DNA of 64,000 bases. Source: an uncultured Draconibacterium sp. Its GTDB lineage: Bacteria; Bacteroidota; Bacteroidia; Bacteroidales; Prolixibacteraceae. Position 1 is the stretch's first letter; every line of letters begins with the position of its first letter. Made by a program: the position numbers and the translations under genes. The stretch covers positions 6,048,501 to 6,112,500 of the forward strand of contig NZ_OY781365.1 in the NCBI RefSeq assembly GCF_963676815.1. Reading direction: 5' to 3'. The notes under the pieces were generated by a model that searched no databases, was not told where the DNA came from, and was given only the letters and a program-made list of their open reading frames with translations. Shown here piece after piece: positions 37,225-46,292 of the stretch.

Positions 37225-38316
37225 ATGAAAACAAAAAGAAGATACGATATTGATTGGTTGCGCGTGTTGGCGATCGGATTATTGCTAATCTACCACATTG
37301 CCATCGTTTTTCAACCGTGGGCCATGTTTATTGGCTTTATAAAAAGCAACGAAAGCCTTGAAAATTTATGGAAACCCATGACACTGTTAAATGTCTGGCG
37401 CATTCCGCTTCTATTTTATGTTTCGGGAATGGGCTTATATTTTGCCATGAGAAAAAGAAACTATGCGCAGTTACTTGGCGAACGTACCCGCCGGATTCTG
37501 GTCCCGCTGATTTTTGGGGCGCTGGCTATCTCTCCGCTGCATTTTATCATTTTTCAGAAGTTCTACAATTTACCAATGAGTTACTACCCACACATGGGGC
37601 ATTTATGGTTCCTCGGAAACATCTTTATTTATGTACTGGTATTAACTCCGTTGTTTTTTTACCTGATGAAAAATAACGAAGGTAAATTCAGAAAAGCACT
37701 ATCTGTTTTAATGAAAAATCCATTGGGACCTTTGTCGTTATCCCTATTTTTTATTGCGGAAGCTCTGTTGGTAAAACCACAAATTTTCTCGGTTTACGCC
37801 GAAACGTGGCATGGCTTTTTCCTTGGCCTGCTTGCATTCTTCTTTGGCTTTCTGTTTGTTTACAGCGGCCCGATTTTTTGGCAAACCATTTCGAAATGGA
37901 AATGGCTGTACATCGGTTTAGCACTTGTATTATACATCGTTCGGTTGCTGGTATTCGAAACCACTTCTCCAAACTATCTCATGTCCATCGAATCAAATTG
38001 CTGGATTTTAGGCCTATTCGGTCTGGGCTACAAATACTTAAACAAACCAAGTGCCGTACTCAGTTATTTAAGCCAGGCCGCTTATCCGGTTTATATAATC
38101 CATATGTTTGCATTATATGCAGGATCGTTGATTATTTTGCCATTGGATTTACCTGCAATAACCAAATTCTTAGCGATTACGGGGTTTACTTTTGCCACCT
38201 GTTTTATCATTTATGAATTCATGATCAGAAGGATTGGTTTTATGAGGCCGCTGTTTGGGTTAAAAGCGAATTTCAAAAAGGTTGGTGTCTTGCAACTTCA
38301 AAACAAAAATTTATGA
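37225..38316 (+). CDS. Membrane acyltransferase (acyltransferase 3 family)
   Basis: This 363-residue integral membrane protein has about ten hydrophobic segments. The N-terminus RRYDIDWLRVLAIGLLLIYH carries the conserved early Arg and His of the family, and LIFGALAISPLHF and MGHLWFLGN follow. Members transfer acyl groups to glycans or other envelope molecules (OpgC, OafA). Its stop overlaps the next start by 4 bases (ATGA), coupling it to the repeat protein. Confidence 0.87.
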   Translation: MKTKRRYDIDWLRVLAIGLLLIYHIAIVFQPWAMFIGFIKSNESLENLWKPMTLLNVWRIPLLFYVSGMGLYFAMRKRNYAQLLGERTRRILVPLIFGALAISPLHFIIFQKFYNLPMSYYPHMGHLWFLGNIFIYVLVLTPLFFYLMKNNEGKFRKALSVLMKNPLGPLSLSLFFIAEALLVKPQIFSVYAETWHGFFLGLLAFFFGFLFVYSGPIFWQTISKWKWLYIGLALVLYIVRLLVFETTSPNYLMSIESNCWILGLFGLGYKYLNKPSAVLSYLSQAAYPVYIIHMFALYAGSLIILPLDLPAITKFLAITGFTFATCFIIYEFMIRRIGFMRPLFGLKANFKKVGVLQLQNKNL

Positions 38317-38852
38317 ACAAGATAATTGCAGTTATATTAGTCACACTAAACCTGTTTTCTTATGCACAGGGAGATTACAAGGTGAAGTCATTTACTACTT
38401 CTGGAAATCATGATGCCATTACCATTCTGCCTGACGGTAAAAAGTTTATTGCCGAAAGTTCAGGCTCACTTGATTTGTGGGACATAGATTCCGGCAAAAA
38501 GGTTAAAACCTATACAAGGTCAGGAAGTCACAATGCAATTGCAGTTTTACCTGATGGGAAAAGGTTTATTGCTGAAAGTTCAGGATCGCTCGATTTATGG
38601 GATATTGATTCCGGCAGAAAGATTCGAACCTATACAAAGTCAGGAAGTCACAATGCTATTGCAGTTTTGCCCGACGGGAAAAGGTTTATTGCAGAAAGTT
38701 CAGGATCGCTCGATTTATGGGATATTGAATCAGGAGAAAAGATTCGAACCTATACAAAGTCGGGAAGCCACAATGCTATTGCAGTTCTGCCTGATGGGAA
38801 AAGATTTATTGCAGGAAGCTCGGGGTCGCTCGATTTATGGAATATCGAATAA
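38313..38852 (+). CDS. Secreted propeller-like repeat protein (four near-identical 40-residue repeats)
   Basis: This 179-residue protein has a signal peptide to about residue 19 (FSYAQ). The rest is 3.8 copies of a 40-residue unit with core HNAIAVLPDGKRFIAESSG then SLDLWDIDSGKKVKTYT. The unit resembles WD40/YVTN beta-propeller blades. Four blades are too few for a usual closed propeller, so it may be a remnant, an oligomerising fragment, or a repeat number in flux. It is coupled to the acyltransferase gene by a 4-base overlap. Confidence 0.8.
   Translation: MNKIIAVILVTLNLFSYAQGDYKVKSFTTSGNHDAITILPDGKKFIAESSGSLDLWDIDSGKKVKTYTRSGSHNAIAVLPDGKRFIAESSGSLDLWDIDSGRKIRTYTKSGSHNAIAVLPDGKRFIAESSGSLDLWDIESGEKIRTYTKSGSHNAIAVLPDGKRFIAGSSGSLDLWNIE
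38400..38852 (+). repeat. Tandem 120-base repeat
   Basis: Units start near 38400, 38520, 38640 and 38760 (the last is 93 bases). Units 2 to 4 are nearly identical at the DNA level; unit 1 is more diverged. The period is exactly 40 codons. A second frame stays open through units 2 to 4, which explains a long shadow ORF. Confidence 0.9.
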
Positions 38853-38931
38853 ATATCATGTATATCTGCACCGAACTATTACATTGCAGAAACGTTATGT
38901 AAATTATTATAATTCTCTATCCATACATACT

Positions 38932-39984
38932 ATGAAAAAGAAACAAACACTATTAATATTCAGAATAATGTTACTAACCGGAACCGCCATCTCACTATTT
39001 TTTGTGCCATGGTTATTGCTCAGAATCATGCTTTCTCCAATACCGAATACTGTTCAGGAACAACTAGACAAAAGCATAAAATACGGTTTTGATGGTATAA
39101 TTGTATATGTTGACCAGGCCGGAAAAGAACCTGCATTCTATGCAGCCGGATACAATAACAGGGAGAACAAAATACCTGCCGATCCGCATTCATTATTCAA
39201 AATTGCAAGCATCAGCAAGCTCTATGATGCAGTTGCCATTACAAAACTGGTAAGCGACGGACGATTGTCGCTGGACAAAACTCTGGCAGATTACTTTCCG
39301 GAATTACTCGGCAGAATAGAAAACGCCGACAAGATCACCCTGAGAATGATGGTGCAACACCGCAGCGGAATTCCGAATTTAACCGACACACCTAACTTTT
39401 GGGCAGAACCACCCTCGAGCAGCGAGGAAGCGCTTGAACTTATACTTGATTTACCGGCCGACTTTGAACCCAACAAAAAGTACAGGTATTCGAACTCCAA
39501 TTATTTGTTGATATCGATGCTAATTGAAAAAGTTACAGGAGAAGATACTTTTCATACGATTAAAAAGAAAATTCTGGATCCGCTTGGTCTGAAAAACACT
39601 TTTGGAGGGATAACTGAGGAAAACATCGACGATGTAATGAGTGGATATTATGTTGGGATTGAAGAGGATATTAAAGCTGGTGATTACGGAACAAAACTTA
39701 CTTCGATGGTTGCAAGTGCTGAAGATGTTGGCATTTTTCTTCGGGCGCTAAACGATGGCTCTGTTTTTAACGAAGGTGAACAGGAGATCTATTCCTCCAT
39801 TTATGTATACGATCACACCGGATTAATGCCGGGTTATATGAGCATTGCCAAATACCACAAAGACATCGACACGGTTGTTGTACAATTTGTAAATACCACC
39901 GATTTTCAAGGACTACACTGGAGTGTGATGGAAATAGTTTATCGTAGGATTGTGAAAATTGTCAGAAAAAATAGTCATTCGTAA
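38932..39984 (+). CDS. Serine hydrolase, class C beta-lactamase family
   Basis: This 350-residue membrane-anchored or secreted enzyme has an N-terminal hydrophobic segment (8-36), the nucleophile motif S93-I-S-K96, a YSN motif (KYRYSNSNYLL) and a downstream HTGLMPGYMS in the KTG-equivalent position. The family includes D-aminopeptidases, esterases and penicillin-binding-like enzymes, so resistance should not be assumed. The ATG at 38932 is chosen because upstream sequence in this frame is the out-of-phase reading of the 120-base repeats. Confidence 0.88.
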   Translation: MKKKQTLLIFRIMLLTGTAISLFFVPWLLLRIMLSPIPNTVQEQLDKSIKYGFDGIIVYVDQAGKEPAFYAAGYNNRENKIPADPHSLFKIASISKLYDAVAITKLVSDGRLSLDKTLADYFPELLGRIENADKITLRMMVQHRSGIPNLTDTPNFWAEPPSSSEEALELILDLPADFEPNKKYRYSNSNYLLISMLIEKVTGEDTFHTIKKKILDPLGLKNTFGGITEENIDDVMSGYYVGIEEDIKAGDYGTKLTSMVASAEDVGIFLRALNDGSVFNEGEQEIYSSIYVYDHTGLMPGYMSIAKYHKDIDTVVVQFVNTTDFQGLHWSVMEIVYRRIVKIVRKNSHS

Positions 39985-40029
39985 ATTGTAGTTCTCCTGT
40001 TTATAATAACGCCTAAAACATGCTATACC

Positions 40030-40797
40030 ATGATTAGATTTTTCCGAAAAATACGTTTAAAACTATTGAATGAAAACAAAATTGGGCAATATTTAAAGTA
40101 TGCAATTGGAGAAATTGTTTTGGTGGTGATTGGAATTTTAATTGCTGTTCAAATCAATAATTGGAACCAAAACAGAAAAGACGATCAAATACTTAATGAA
40201 TATCTCATAAAAATAAAATCACACACGCTGGAGGATATTCGAAAGCTTGATACAGTTACCGTTTACAGAACGCAATTGGCAGAAATATGCAAAAAAGCCC
40301 GTATCCGGATTTTAGATAAAACAGAAGATGAAGATCTTATTCTTTTTATGTCGTGTGGAGTAGCATTCGCTGATTATTATTTTAAGCCAAGTACCGGAGG
40401 ATACGAAGCCTTGAAAAATTCGCGCTATTTTGGAAAAATTAATAACACGGCACTCGATTCGCTTTTAACCCGATACCATGGTTTAGTAAGCGACATTGCT
40501 GAAAACGAAAAAAGTTATAATGATTATGTTGTATACCAGGAGGCGCATTTATCAACACAATTCGATAGATCATTAATTCTGGCTTCGGCGTTTTTACCGC
40601 AAGATTCGCTAAACAATCGCGCCACACCCATGTCAGAATATTACGAAGATTTTGCTGAATATACATCCTCTGCCCCATTTCGAAATGTTATTGGATTAGC
40701 CGCTTTTCAATTTGATGCTATGGTTGATCAATACAATCAATTAAAAAATGCCGGCAAAGAAGTAATCAAAGAAATCGATGCAATTACCAGTAAATAG
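40030..40797 (+). CDS. DUF6090 family membrane protein
   Basis: This 255-residue protein has the typical start MIRFFRKIRLKLLNENK followed by a single membrane helix (EIVLVVIGILIAVQIN) and NNWNQNRK. A mostly helical soluble part follows. The N-terminal motif is diagnostic of DUF6090, often found in multiple copies in marine Bacteroidota; its role is unknown. A strong terminator lies about 100 bases downstream. Confidence 0.85.
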   Translation: MIRFFRKIRLKLLNENKIGQYLKYAIGEIVLVVIGILIAVQINNWNQNRKDDQILNEYLIKIKSHTLEDIRKLDTVTVYRTQLAEICKKARIRILDKTEDEDLILFMSCGVAFADYYFKPSTGGYEALKNSRYFGKINNTALDSLLTRYHGLVSDIAENEKSYNDYVVYQEAHLSTQFDRSLILASAFLPQDSLNNRATPMSEYYEDFAEYTSSAPFRNVIGLAAFQFDAMVDQYNQLKNAGKEVIKEIDAITSK

Positions 40798-40898
40798 TTT
40801 CAATACCTCAAATTAATAAACACCACATTACTTTGCTAACTCATAACTATAATGTAAAGTATAACTGTTAAATTCATTTAAACCCAAGTTGGCTCCAT

Positions 40899-40939
40899 AA
40901 AAAATGGCAGGATTTTCATTGGAATTCCTGCCATTTTTT
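40899..40939. terminator. Bidirectional rho-independent terminator
   Basis: Perfect 14-base arms AAAAAATGGCAGGA and TCCTGCCATTTTTT with a 13-base loop, between two converging genes (DUF6090 and ROK kinase). The A and T runs serve both strands. Confidence 0.93.
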
Positions 40940-40960
40940 AAATGTATGAGTTTTTAATTT

Positions 40961-41695
40961 CTACTTGTAAACCATATTCAAAGCAGCGCCGATAATTCCG
41001 GCGTTGTTTTGCATTTCGGCAGGAACTACAGGCGTATCAAGATCAATACAATCCTCAAACTTATCCATCTTTTTGCTTACACCACCACCAATAATAAACA
41101 GGTTTGGATTAAACATTTTATCGTAATAATCCAGCGCTTTATTAAAACGACTACCCCATTCTTCCCACGACAAATCTTTTCTTTTGCGCACCGAATCAGC
41201 CGAATAACGTTCAATGGTTTTTCCTTTAAATTCAAGATGCCCCAATTCAAGGTTTGGAACCAGGTGTTTGTCAACAAAAATCACGGTGCCAATTCCGGTG
41301 CCAACAGTAAGTAAAAATACCATTCCTTTTTCTTTGGCTCCGGCACCAAAATGGATTTCGGCAATCCCGGCGGCATCAGCATCGTTAACACATTCCACTT
41401 CGCAACCGGTTTTTTCTGATAGTTGTTTATTGACTTCTTGTCCGATCCAACTTTTATCGATGTTTGCTGCAGTTAGCATTACACCGTTTTTCACAACTGC
41501 GGGAACACCAACACCAACTTTTCCTTTCCAGTTAAAATGCTCGGTAAGCTGTGCCATTACTTCTGCAACAGCATCAGGTGTTGCAGGTTGCGGAGTTTCA
41601 ATACGGTGTCGTTCCGTAACCAATTCACCGGTTTTGGTATCCACAATTGCTCCTTTAATTCCCGATCCGCCAAAATCAATTCCAAGTACTTCCAT
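40961..41695 (-). CDS. ppgK: ROK-family polyphosphate glucokinase
   Basis: This 244-residue kinase has the phosphate-binding start LGIDFGGSGIKGAIVD, catalytic-region CVNDADAAGIAE, glycine-rich LTVGTGIGT and LELGH. The C-terminal FIIGGGVSKK closes the ATP/polyphosphate site. Length and motifs match polyphosphate--glucose phosphotransferases, which make glucose-6-phosphate from polyphosphate or ATP. Monocistronic by context. The zinc-cysteine cluster of some ROK proteins is absent, as is usual for this branch. Confidence 0.87.
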   Translation of the reverse strand: MEVLGIDFGGSGIKGAIVDTKTGELVTERHRIETPQPATPDAVAEVMAQLTEHFNWKGKVGVGVPAVVKNGVMLTAANIDKSWIGQEVNKQLSEKTGCEVECVNDADAAGIAEIHFGAGAKEKGMVFLLTVGTGIGTVIFVDKHLVPNLELGHLEFKGKTIERYSADSVRKRKDLSWEEWGSRFNKALDYYDKMFNPNLFIIGGGVSKKMDKFEDCIDLDTPVVPAEMQNNAGIIGAALNMVYK

Positions 41696-41833
41696 TTTTT
41701 AGTGTTTTTGATCCTCTAATTTACAATAATCATTTAGTTACGTTGCAAAGATTTTTATTTAAGCTTGAATCAGAGCTTATTTCTCAGGCAAAATTATGAG
41801 TCACGCAAATGTCGCAGATGTGCGCAGAAAAAA

Positions 41834-41855
41834 CTTTCACCCAATTGGGTGAAAG
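41834..41855. repeat. Perfect 22-base palindrome
   Basis: CTTTCACCCAA followed directly by its exact reverse complement TTGGGTGAAAG. It lies within a 289-base gap between ppgK and the ACT gene, next to GCAGATGTGCGCAG and CTGCGGTATCAGCG segments that look like a dispersed intergenic repeat. Confidence 0.7.
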
Positions 41856-41930
41856 AAAATCAGCGGTTATCTGCGGTATCAGCGTGAGATAACAAAAGCT
41901 TACGAGTTTAGGTTAGGAAACCGACAGTGC

Positions 41931-41963
41931 AAAAAAAAGCGAATCCCCTTTCGGAAATCCGCT
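41931..41963 (-). terminator. Rho-independent terminator of the aryl-acid cluster
   Basis: On the minus strand, a 10-pair stem (GCGGATTTCC with GGGGATTCGC, three wobble pairs) and a GAAA loop are followed by eight T. It ends the transcript running through the ACT gene at 41985. Confidence 0.85.
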
Positions 41964-41984
41964 ACAATCTCTTTTAAATATTTT

Positions 41985-42413
41985 CTATAATTGATAAAGT
42001 TCGTCTGCCCGAATCAATTCGGTTTTATGCTTTTGCAACATTTCCACACAGTGTTCCACTCGAGTCGGTCGAATAACGGTAACGGCTCCTTCATCTTTCA
42101 TCGAGAAGGCATACATGTATTCGATAAACACTTCTTCTTTTTGCAGAATGTCCAGCAGTTTGCTCAAACTTCCCGGCTGATTGGGTGTTTTTGCCAAAAC
42201 AACATCGGTAGTTTTTACCGAAAACTCGTTTTCTTTTAGCACCGTGCATGCCTTATCCGGATCGGAAACGATCATGCGCAGAATTCCAAAATCCGAGGTA
42301 TCGGCAATGGTAAACGCCGACAGGTTTATTCCGGCATCCGCCAGTATTTTTGTCACTTCGTTTAATCGTCCTGACTTGTTCTCTAAAAAAACAGATACTT
42401 GTTTTATGATCAT
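41985..42413 (-). CDS. Double ACT-domain protein
   Basis: This 142-residue protein consists of two ACT domains (about 3-70 and 72-140): QVSVFLENKSGRLNEVTKILADAGINL, then AKTPNQPGSLSKLLDILQKEEV. ACT domains bind amino acids or similar ligands and often regulate enzymes or uptake. It is 4 bases downstream of a phenylacetate-CoA ligase gene, suggesting a ligand sensor for that enzyme. Two paralogues lie in the same cluster. Confidence 0.87.
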   Translation of the reverse strand: MIIKQVSVFLENKSGRLNEVTKILADAGINLSAFTIADTSDFGILRMIVSDPDKACTVLKENEFSVKTTDVVLAKTPNQPGSLSKLLDILQKEEVFIEYMYAFSMKDEGAVTVIRPTRVEHCVEMLQKHKTELIRADELYQL

Positions 42414-42417
42414 GGCT

Positions 42418-43716
42418 TTAGATTTTACGGTTATCGATTACACGTTTTGCTTTTCCGGCAGTACGTTCAATGGTTTTTGGTTCCACCAGTTTCACATCAA
42501 CTGAAATCCCCAACGTACTTTGAATATTGTGCGTTATTTTCTTTTTTAGTTTCTCCAGTTCGCGAACTTCATCAGAAAAGAACTGCTCCTGCACTTCCAC
42601 CATCAATTTCAGCACATCCAAAGTTCCTTCGCGCTCCACAATTAGCAGGTAGTGCGGTTCGGTTTCGCTCATTTCAAGCAATACACTTTCAATTTGCGAC
42701 GGGAATACATTTACCCCGCGAATGATCAGCATATCATCCGAGCGACCTTTACATTTTTCCATGCGCACCAGTGTACGGCCGCATTCACATTTATCGTAGA
42801 TCAGTCGGGTAAGATCGCGGGTACGATAGCGTAAAATAGGAATTCCCTCTTTGGTGATCGTTGAAAATACCAACTCTCCCACTTCGCCCGGCTCAACCGG
42901 TTGCAGTGTTTCCGTATCCAGAATTTCGGGAATAAAATGGTCTTCGTTAACGTGCATCCCTACCTGGTGCTCGCACTCGCAAGAAACTCCGGGTCCGATC
43001 ACTTCACTCAGACCATAAATATCGATAGCTTTCAACTTCAGTTTAGCTTCAATCTCTTTGCGCATGCTTTCGCTCCAGGGCTCGGCACCAAAAATACCTA
43101 CCCGTAATTTCAGCTCTTCCGGATCGATGCCCATTTCCTGCATTACTTCGGCTAAAAACAAAGCATAGGATGGCGTACACGCAATAACCGACGAGCCAAA
43201 ATCCTGCATCAGCTGAATTTGTTTTTGGGTATTTCCACCCGAAATAGGTATTACAGTTGCTCCAAGATTTTCGGTTCCGTAATGCAATCCCAAACCGCCG
43301 GTGAACAGTCCGTAACCATAAGCCACCTGCACAATATCGTTACGTGTAACGCCCGACATACACAGTGATCGGGTAACTACTTCGGCCCACATACTCAGGT
43401 CGTTTCGGGTGTAACCCACAACAGTTGGTTTTCCTGTAGTTCCCGAGCTGGCGTGTACACGAACAATTTCGCTCATGGGCACTGTAAACATTCCAAACGG
43501 GTAATTATCGCGCAGATCGGTTTTGTTGGTAAACGGCAGGTTTTTCAAATCTTCCACCGAACGCACATCACCGGGCAGCATGTCAATTTCCTGCATTTTT
43601 GCCCGGTAGCTTGGTATATTGTGGTAAATCCGCTGAACGGTTTGTTTCAACCGTTCGCTCTGAACAGCGGCCATCTCATCACGAGAGGCGCATTCTATCT
43701 TTTCATTCCAAATCAT
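42418..43716 (-). CDS. paaK: Phenylacetate-CoA ligase, paralogue 1
   Basis: This 432-residue adenylate-forming enzyme activates phenylacetate or related aryl acids to CoA thioesters. The AMP-binding P-loop is VHASSGTTGKPTVVGYTRND. YGLSEVIGPGVSCEC and a late YRTRDLTRLI mark the core, and PKTIERTAGKAKRV contains the C-terminal catalytic lysine region. A cysteine pair near CECGRT is typical of PaaK. Length is normal (about 430). It is followed by an ACT gene. Confidence 0.92.
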   Translation of the reverse strand: MIWNEKIECASRDEMAAVQSERLKQTVQRIYHNIPSYRAKMQEIDMLPGDVRSVEDLKNLPFTNKTDLRDNYPFGMFTVPMSEIVRVHASSGTTGKPTVVGYTRNDLSMWAEVVTRSLCMSGVTRNDIVQVAYGYGLFTGGLGLHYGTENLGATVIPISGGNTQKQIQLMQDFGSSVIACTPSYALFLAEVMQEMGIDPEELKLRVGIFGAEPWSESMRKEIEAKLKLKAIDIYGLSEVIGPGVSCECEHQVGMHVNEDHFIPEILDTETLQPVEPGEVGELVFSTITKEGIPILRYRTRDLTRLIYDKCECGRTLVRMEKCKGRSDDMLIIRGVNVFPSQIESVLLEMSETEPHYLLIVEREGTLDVLKLMVEVQEQFFSDEVRELEKLKKKITHNIQSTLGISVDVKLVEPKTIERTAGKAKRVIDNRKI

Positions 43717-43943
43717 AAAATTTAGTTGATCTTAGTAACTGTAAGCAATTTATATTTTCATTTTATTATTCGTCTTTTCCACTTATACTTTGGAATAATT
43801 TCCTTAAATAGCTGGTGTTATTCGCGTCAATTATTCCTTGTTTAAGTTAAAAACCCTTCATAATAATTCTAAAAAATAATTTCCTAACAGCTACTTTAGT
43901 TTTACATGTTGTTTTATTCTACAATCGGGCGTTTTTACAACAG

Positions 43944-44375
43944 CTATTTCCCGTACACGACCTTGTCTTCAAGGATTTTTACATGGTTGATCTCCAGACG
44001 ACGAACGGCCTCCAATACATCGGGTACTTCAAGTAACAGCACAGCCATGTTACTTTCGGCAATCAGGCGTGTATAGGCAGTCTCTATGTGAATTCCGGCA
44101 CGTGCGATCTTCACCAGAATCTCATCCAAACCACCTGCTTCATCTTTCATTTCAAGTGCAATCACCTCTTTCATAGCCACAGAATTTCCGTGATCGGCAA
44201 GAATCTTATAGGCTTCATCCGGCTGATCCACCAGCAAACTTAATACGCCCCATCCGTGCGCCATATTATTTAAAGTTAGCGTACGAATGTTGATTCCTTC
44301 CTTTTTCAACAACGCGGTAATCGCCTCAAAATGGGTGATCTTGTTCTCAAGAAAAACAGATATTTCAAATGCCAT
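43944..44375 (-). CDS. Double ACT-domain protein, paralogue 2
   Basis: This 143-residue protein has two ACT domains: ISVFLENKITHFEAITALLKKEGIN and ALEMKDEAGGLDEILVKIARAGI. It resembles the paralogue at 46293 more than the one at 41985 (shared ALEMxDEAGGLD). It lies between the symporter and paaK 1, with gaps of 108 and 227 bases. Confidence 0.86.
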   Translation of the reverse strand: MAFEISVFLENKITHFEAITALLKKEGINIRTLTLNNMAHGWGVLSLLVDQPDEAYKILADHGNSVAMKEVIALEMKDEAGGLDEILVKIARAGIHIETAYTRLIAESNMAVLLLEVPDVLEAVRRLEINHVKILEDKVVYGK

Positions 44376-44483
44376 AATTGTAGTTTTTTAGTTTATTCAA
44401 CATGGTTTCCGTAAAAATAAAGTTTATTAGGTAAACATTCACCAACGGAAATCATATTTTCAATTCACTCAAAACCTGTTCCA

Positions 44484-46070
44484 CTATTTAATTCCGTGGA
44501 AACAGCTTGCCAAATGCTCGTCGGACGTTTTTTGCGTAAACAACGAAACAGCGATCAGCACCACTATCGATACCGGCATGGCAATTACCATCGGATCGAT
44601 AATCATCCACGGAAATTCGGTTGCCAACGATGGCTTACCAAACAATGCCTGGCAAATTCCGAGCGGCTCCGATTCTTTGGCATGCATAAACGCCAGGGCA
44701 AAAGCACTTGCCAGCAAACCGGTTATAATACTCCAGATTGCGGCTGTTTTTGTTACCCTCTTCCAGTACAAGGCGGCAAAATAAACCGGGAGAAAAGCCG
44801 CAGCACAAATGCCAAAGAAAATGGCTGTTCCGCGGGCGATAATACTTCCGGGCAGTTTATACCCTATAATGATACTGATTATGATAGCCACGATGATCGA
44901 AATTTTCGACAGCATCATGGAATTGAATTTCTTACTCGGAAATACGTTCTCGATAAAATCGCGTCCCAGCGAAGTTCCCATAGCATGAAACTGCGAACTT
45001 AATGTTGACATACCGGCTGATAACAGTGCCAGCATAAACAGATAGACAAACCACTCGGGCATGGCAGCATTAATGTATTCCGGGATAATTAAGTCGACAT
45101 TGCCTTGTGCAAACTGAACAGCAAGTTGTCCCGATTCGTTGTGGAAATACACATTGGTTAGTGCTCCAACAGTAAAAATAAAACCGGTTGCTACAAAAAT
45201 GAAAATACCACCGATTAACACCGCGCGGTTTAATTCGCGGTTACTTTTTACGGTCATAAAACGCACGATAAGTTGTGGTTGTGCCAATACGCCAACGCCA
45301 ACTCCCAAAATAATATTGGTTGTTAAGGCCCACCACCATGCCGAATTCATTTTCGGAAATACGGTCCAGCCTTCATGGCCGGCAGCTTTCAGGTTATCTG
45401 GCACCATATCAACCATGTTGGTAAGTGCATGATGCGCAGCACTGACTCCTCCCAGTTTCTGATAAGTAACTATCAGCAGGAAAAACAAACTCAGGAACAT
45501 GATACTTCCCTGCAATGCATCGGTGTACATCACGCCTTTTAATCCTCCGGCAATTACATACGCCGCAATTATAATGGAGAAGAAAGTGAGTGCCAGCGAG
45601 AAATCGATCTCGAAAATACTTTCGATAAAACGAGCGCCACCAATCAAAACAACGGCAGCATAAAGCGGCATCGAGATAAAAATTACCGCACCACTGATAA
45701 TTTGAATTTTTTTTGATTGAAATCGGTTACCCAAGAATTCAGGAAAAGTATGTGCATCGAGGTTGTGCCCCATTTTTCGGGTAACGCGCCCAAAAAATAT
45801 AAAAGCAATAAAGACACCCACAATAATGTTCAGCGCCGTTAGCCAGATCAGGCCCATTCCGTACACTCCGGCAATTCCGCCAAAACCAATAATGGCCGAG
45901 GTAGAAATAAATGTAGCTCCATACGACATGGCCATCACAAACGGGTGAATATCTCTTCCGGCAAGCAAATAATCTTTTGCCGATTTTGTTTGACTGTAGC
46001 CCCGGTATCCGAGGTAAGCAATTACTAAAAGGTAGATTACAACTACCAATCCCAGTGTAAATGTGTTCAT
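44484..46070 (-). CDS. Sodium:solute symporter (SSS family)
   Basis: This 528-residue transporter has about 13 membrane segments. Family features are DYLLAGRDIHPFVMAMSYGATFISTSAIIGFGG near the start (sodium-site region), KGVMYTDALQG, and LLSAGMSTLSSQFHAMGTSLGRD. It belongs to the acetate/organic-acid symporter side of SSS. Given the surrounding CoA ligases, an aryl or other carboxylate is the probable substrate (inference). A small accessory membrane gene precedes it by 10 bases. Confidence 0.9.
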   Translation of the reverse strand: MNTFTLGLVVVIYLLVIAYLGYRGYSQTKSAKDYLLAGRDIHPFVMAMSYGATFISTSAIIGFGGIAGVYGMGLIWLTALNIIVGVFIAFIFFGRVTRKMGHNLDAHTFPEFLGNRFQSKKIQIISGAVIFISMPLYAAVVLIGGARFIESIFEIDFSLALTFFSIIIAAYVIAGGLKGVMYTDALQGSIMFLSLFFLLIVTYQKLGGVSAAHHALTNMVDMVPDNLKAAGHEGWTVFPKMNSAWWWALTTNIILGVGVGVLAQPQLIVRFMTVKSNRELNRAVLIGGIFIFVATGFIFTVGALTNVYFHNESGQLAVQFAQGNVDLIIPEYINAAMPEWFVYLFMLALLSAGMSTLSSQFHAMGTSLGRDFIENVFPSKKFNSMMLSKISIIVAIIISIIIGYKLPGSIIARGTAIFFGICAAAFLPVYFAALYWKRVTKTAAIWSIITGLLASAFALAFMHAKESEPLGICQALFGKPSLATEFPWMIIDPMVIAMPVSIVVLIAVSLFTQKTSDEHLASCFHGIK

Positions 46071-46080
46071 AGCAGTTGTT

Positions 46081-46260
46081 TTAAATTTCGTCTTTTAAAT
46101 GTTCGTCTTTTTCTTCCCAATCCAGATCGCGCTGAATTTCGTCGGTACTGGTTTCCATTCCTTTATTCCAGTTTAATGCCCCGTACACCACACAGGCGAT
46201 TAAACCTACCACAGACAAAAGGTAGCCGAGAATAATCCCGGGATCGTTGATTCCTAGCAT
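46081..46260 (-). CDS. Symporter small accessory membrane protein (59 residues)
   Basis: The ATG at 46258-46260 opens a 59-residue frame starting MLGINDPGIILGYLLSVVG. It has one membrane helix (about 8-30) and an acidic C-terminal tail (LDWEEKDEHLKDEI). It stops 10 bases before the symporter gene. A one-helix partner of this size and wording directly upstream of SSS symporters is known as the symporter small accessory protein. It is below the usual length cutoff and easily missed. Confidence 0.85.
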   Translation of the reverse strand: MLGINDPGIILGYLLSVVGLIACVVYGALNWNKGMETSTDEIQRDLDWEEKDEHLKDEI

Positions 46261-46292
46261 AAGTTTTTTAGTTTTTTGGTTGAGTATTTTTA

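Noticed and set aside
38533..38931. Long upstream extension of the serine hydrolase frame through the 120-base repeats
   Set aside because: It is the out-of-phase reading of the repeat gene; the hydrolase's own membrane segment starts at the ATG at 38932.
38932..39984. Antibiotic-resistance beta-lactamase
   Set aside because: SxxK and YSN motifs only place it in the broad serine hydrolase family; length and anchor fit an esterase or peptidase equally.
41214..41702. 162-residue plus-strand ORF opposite ppgK
   Set aside because: Serine/threonine/proline-rich shadow of the ROK kinase; no independent support.
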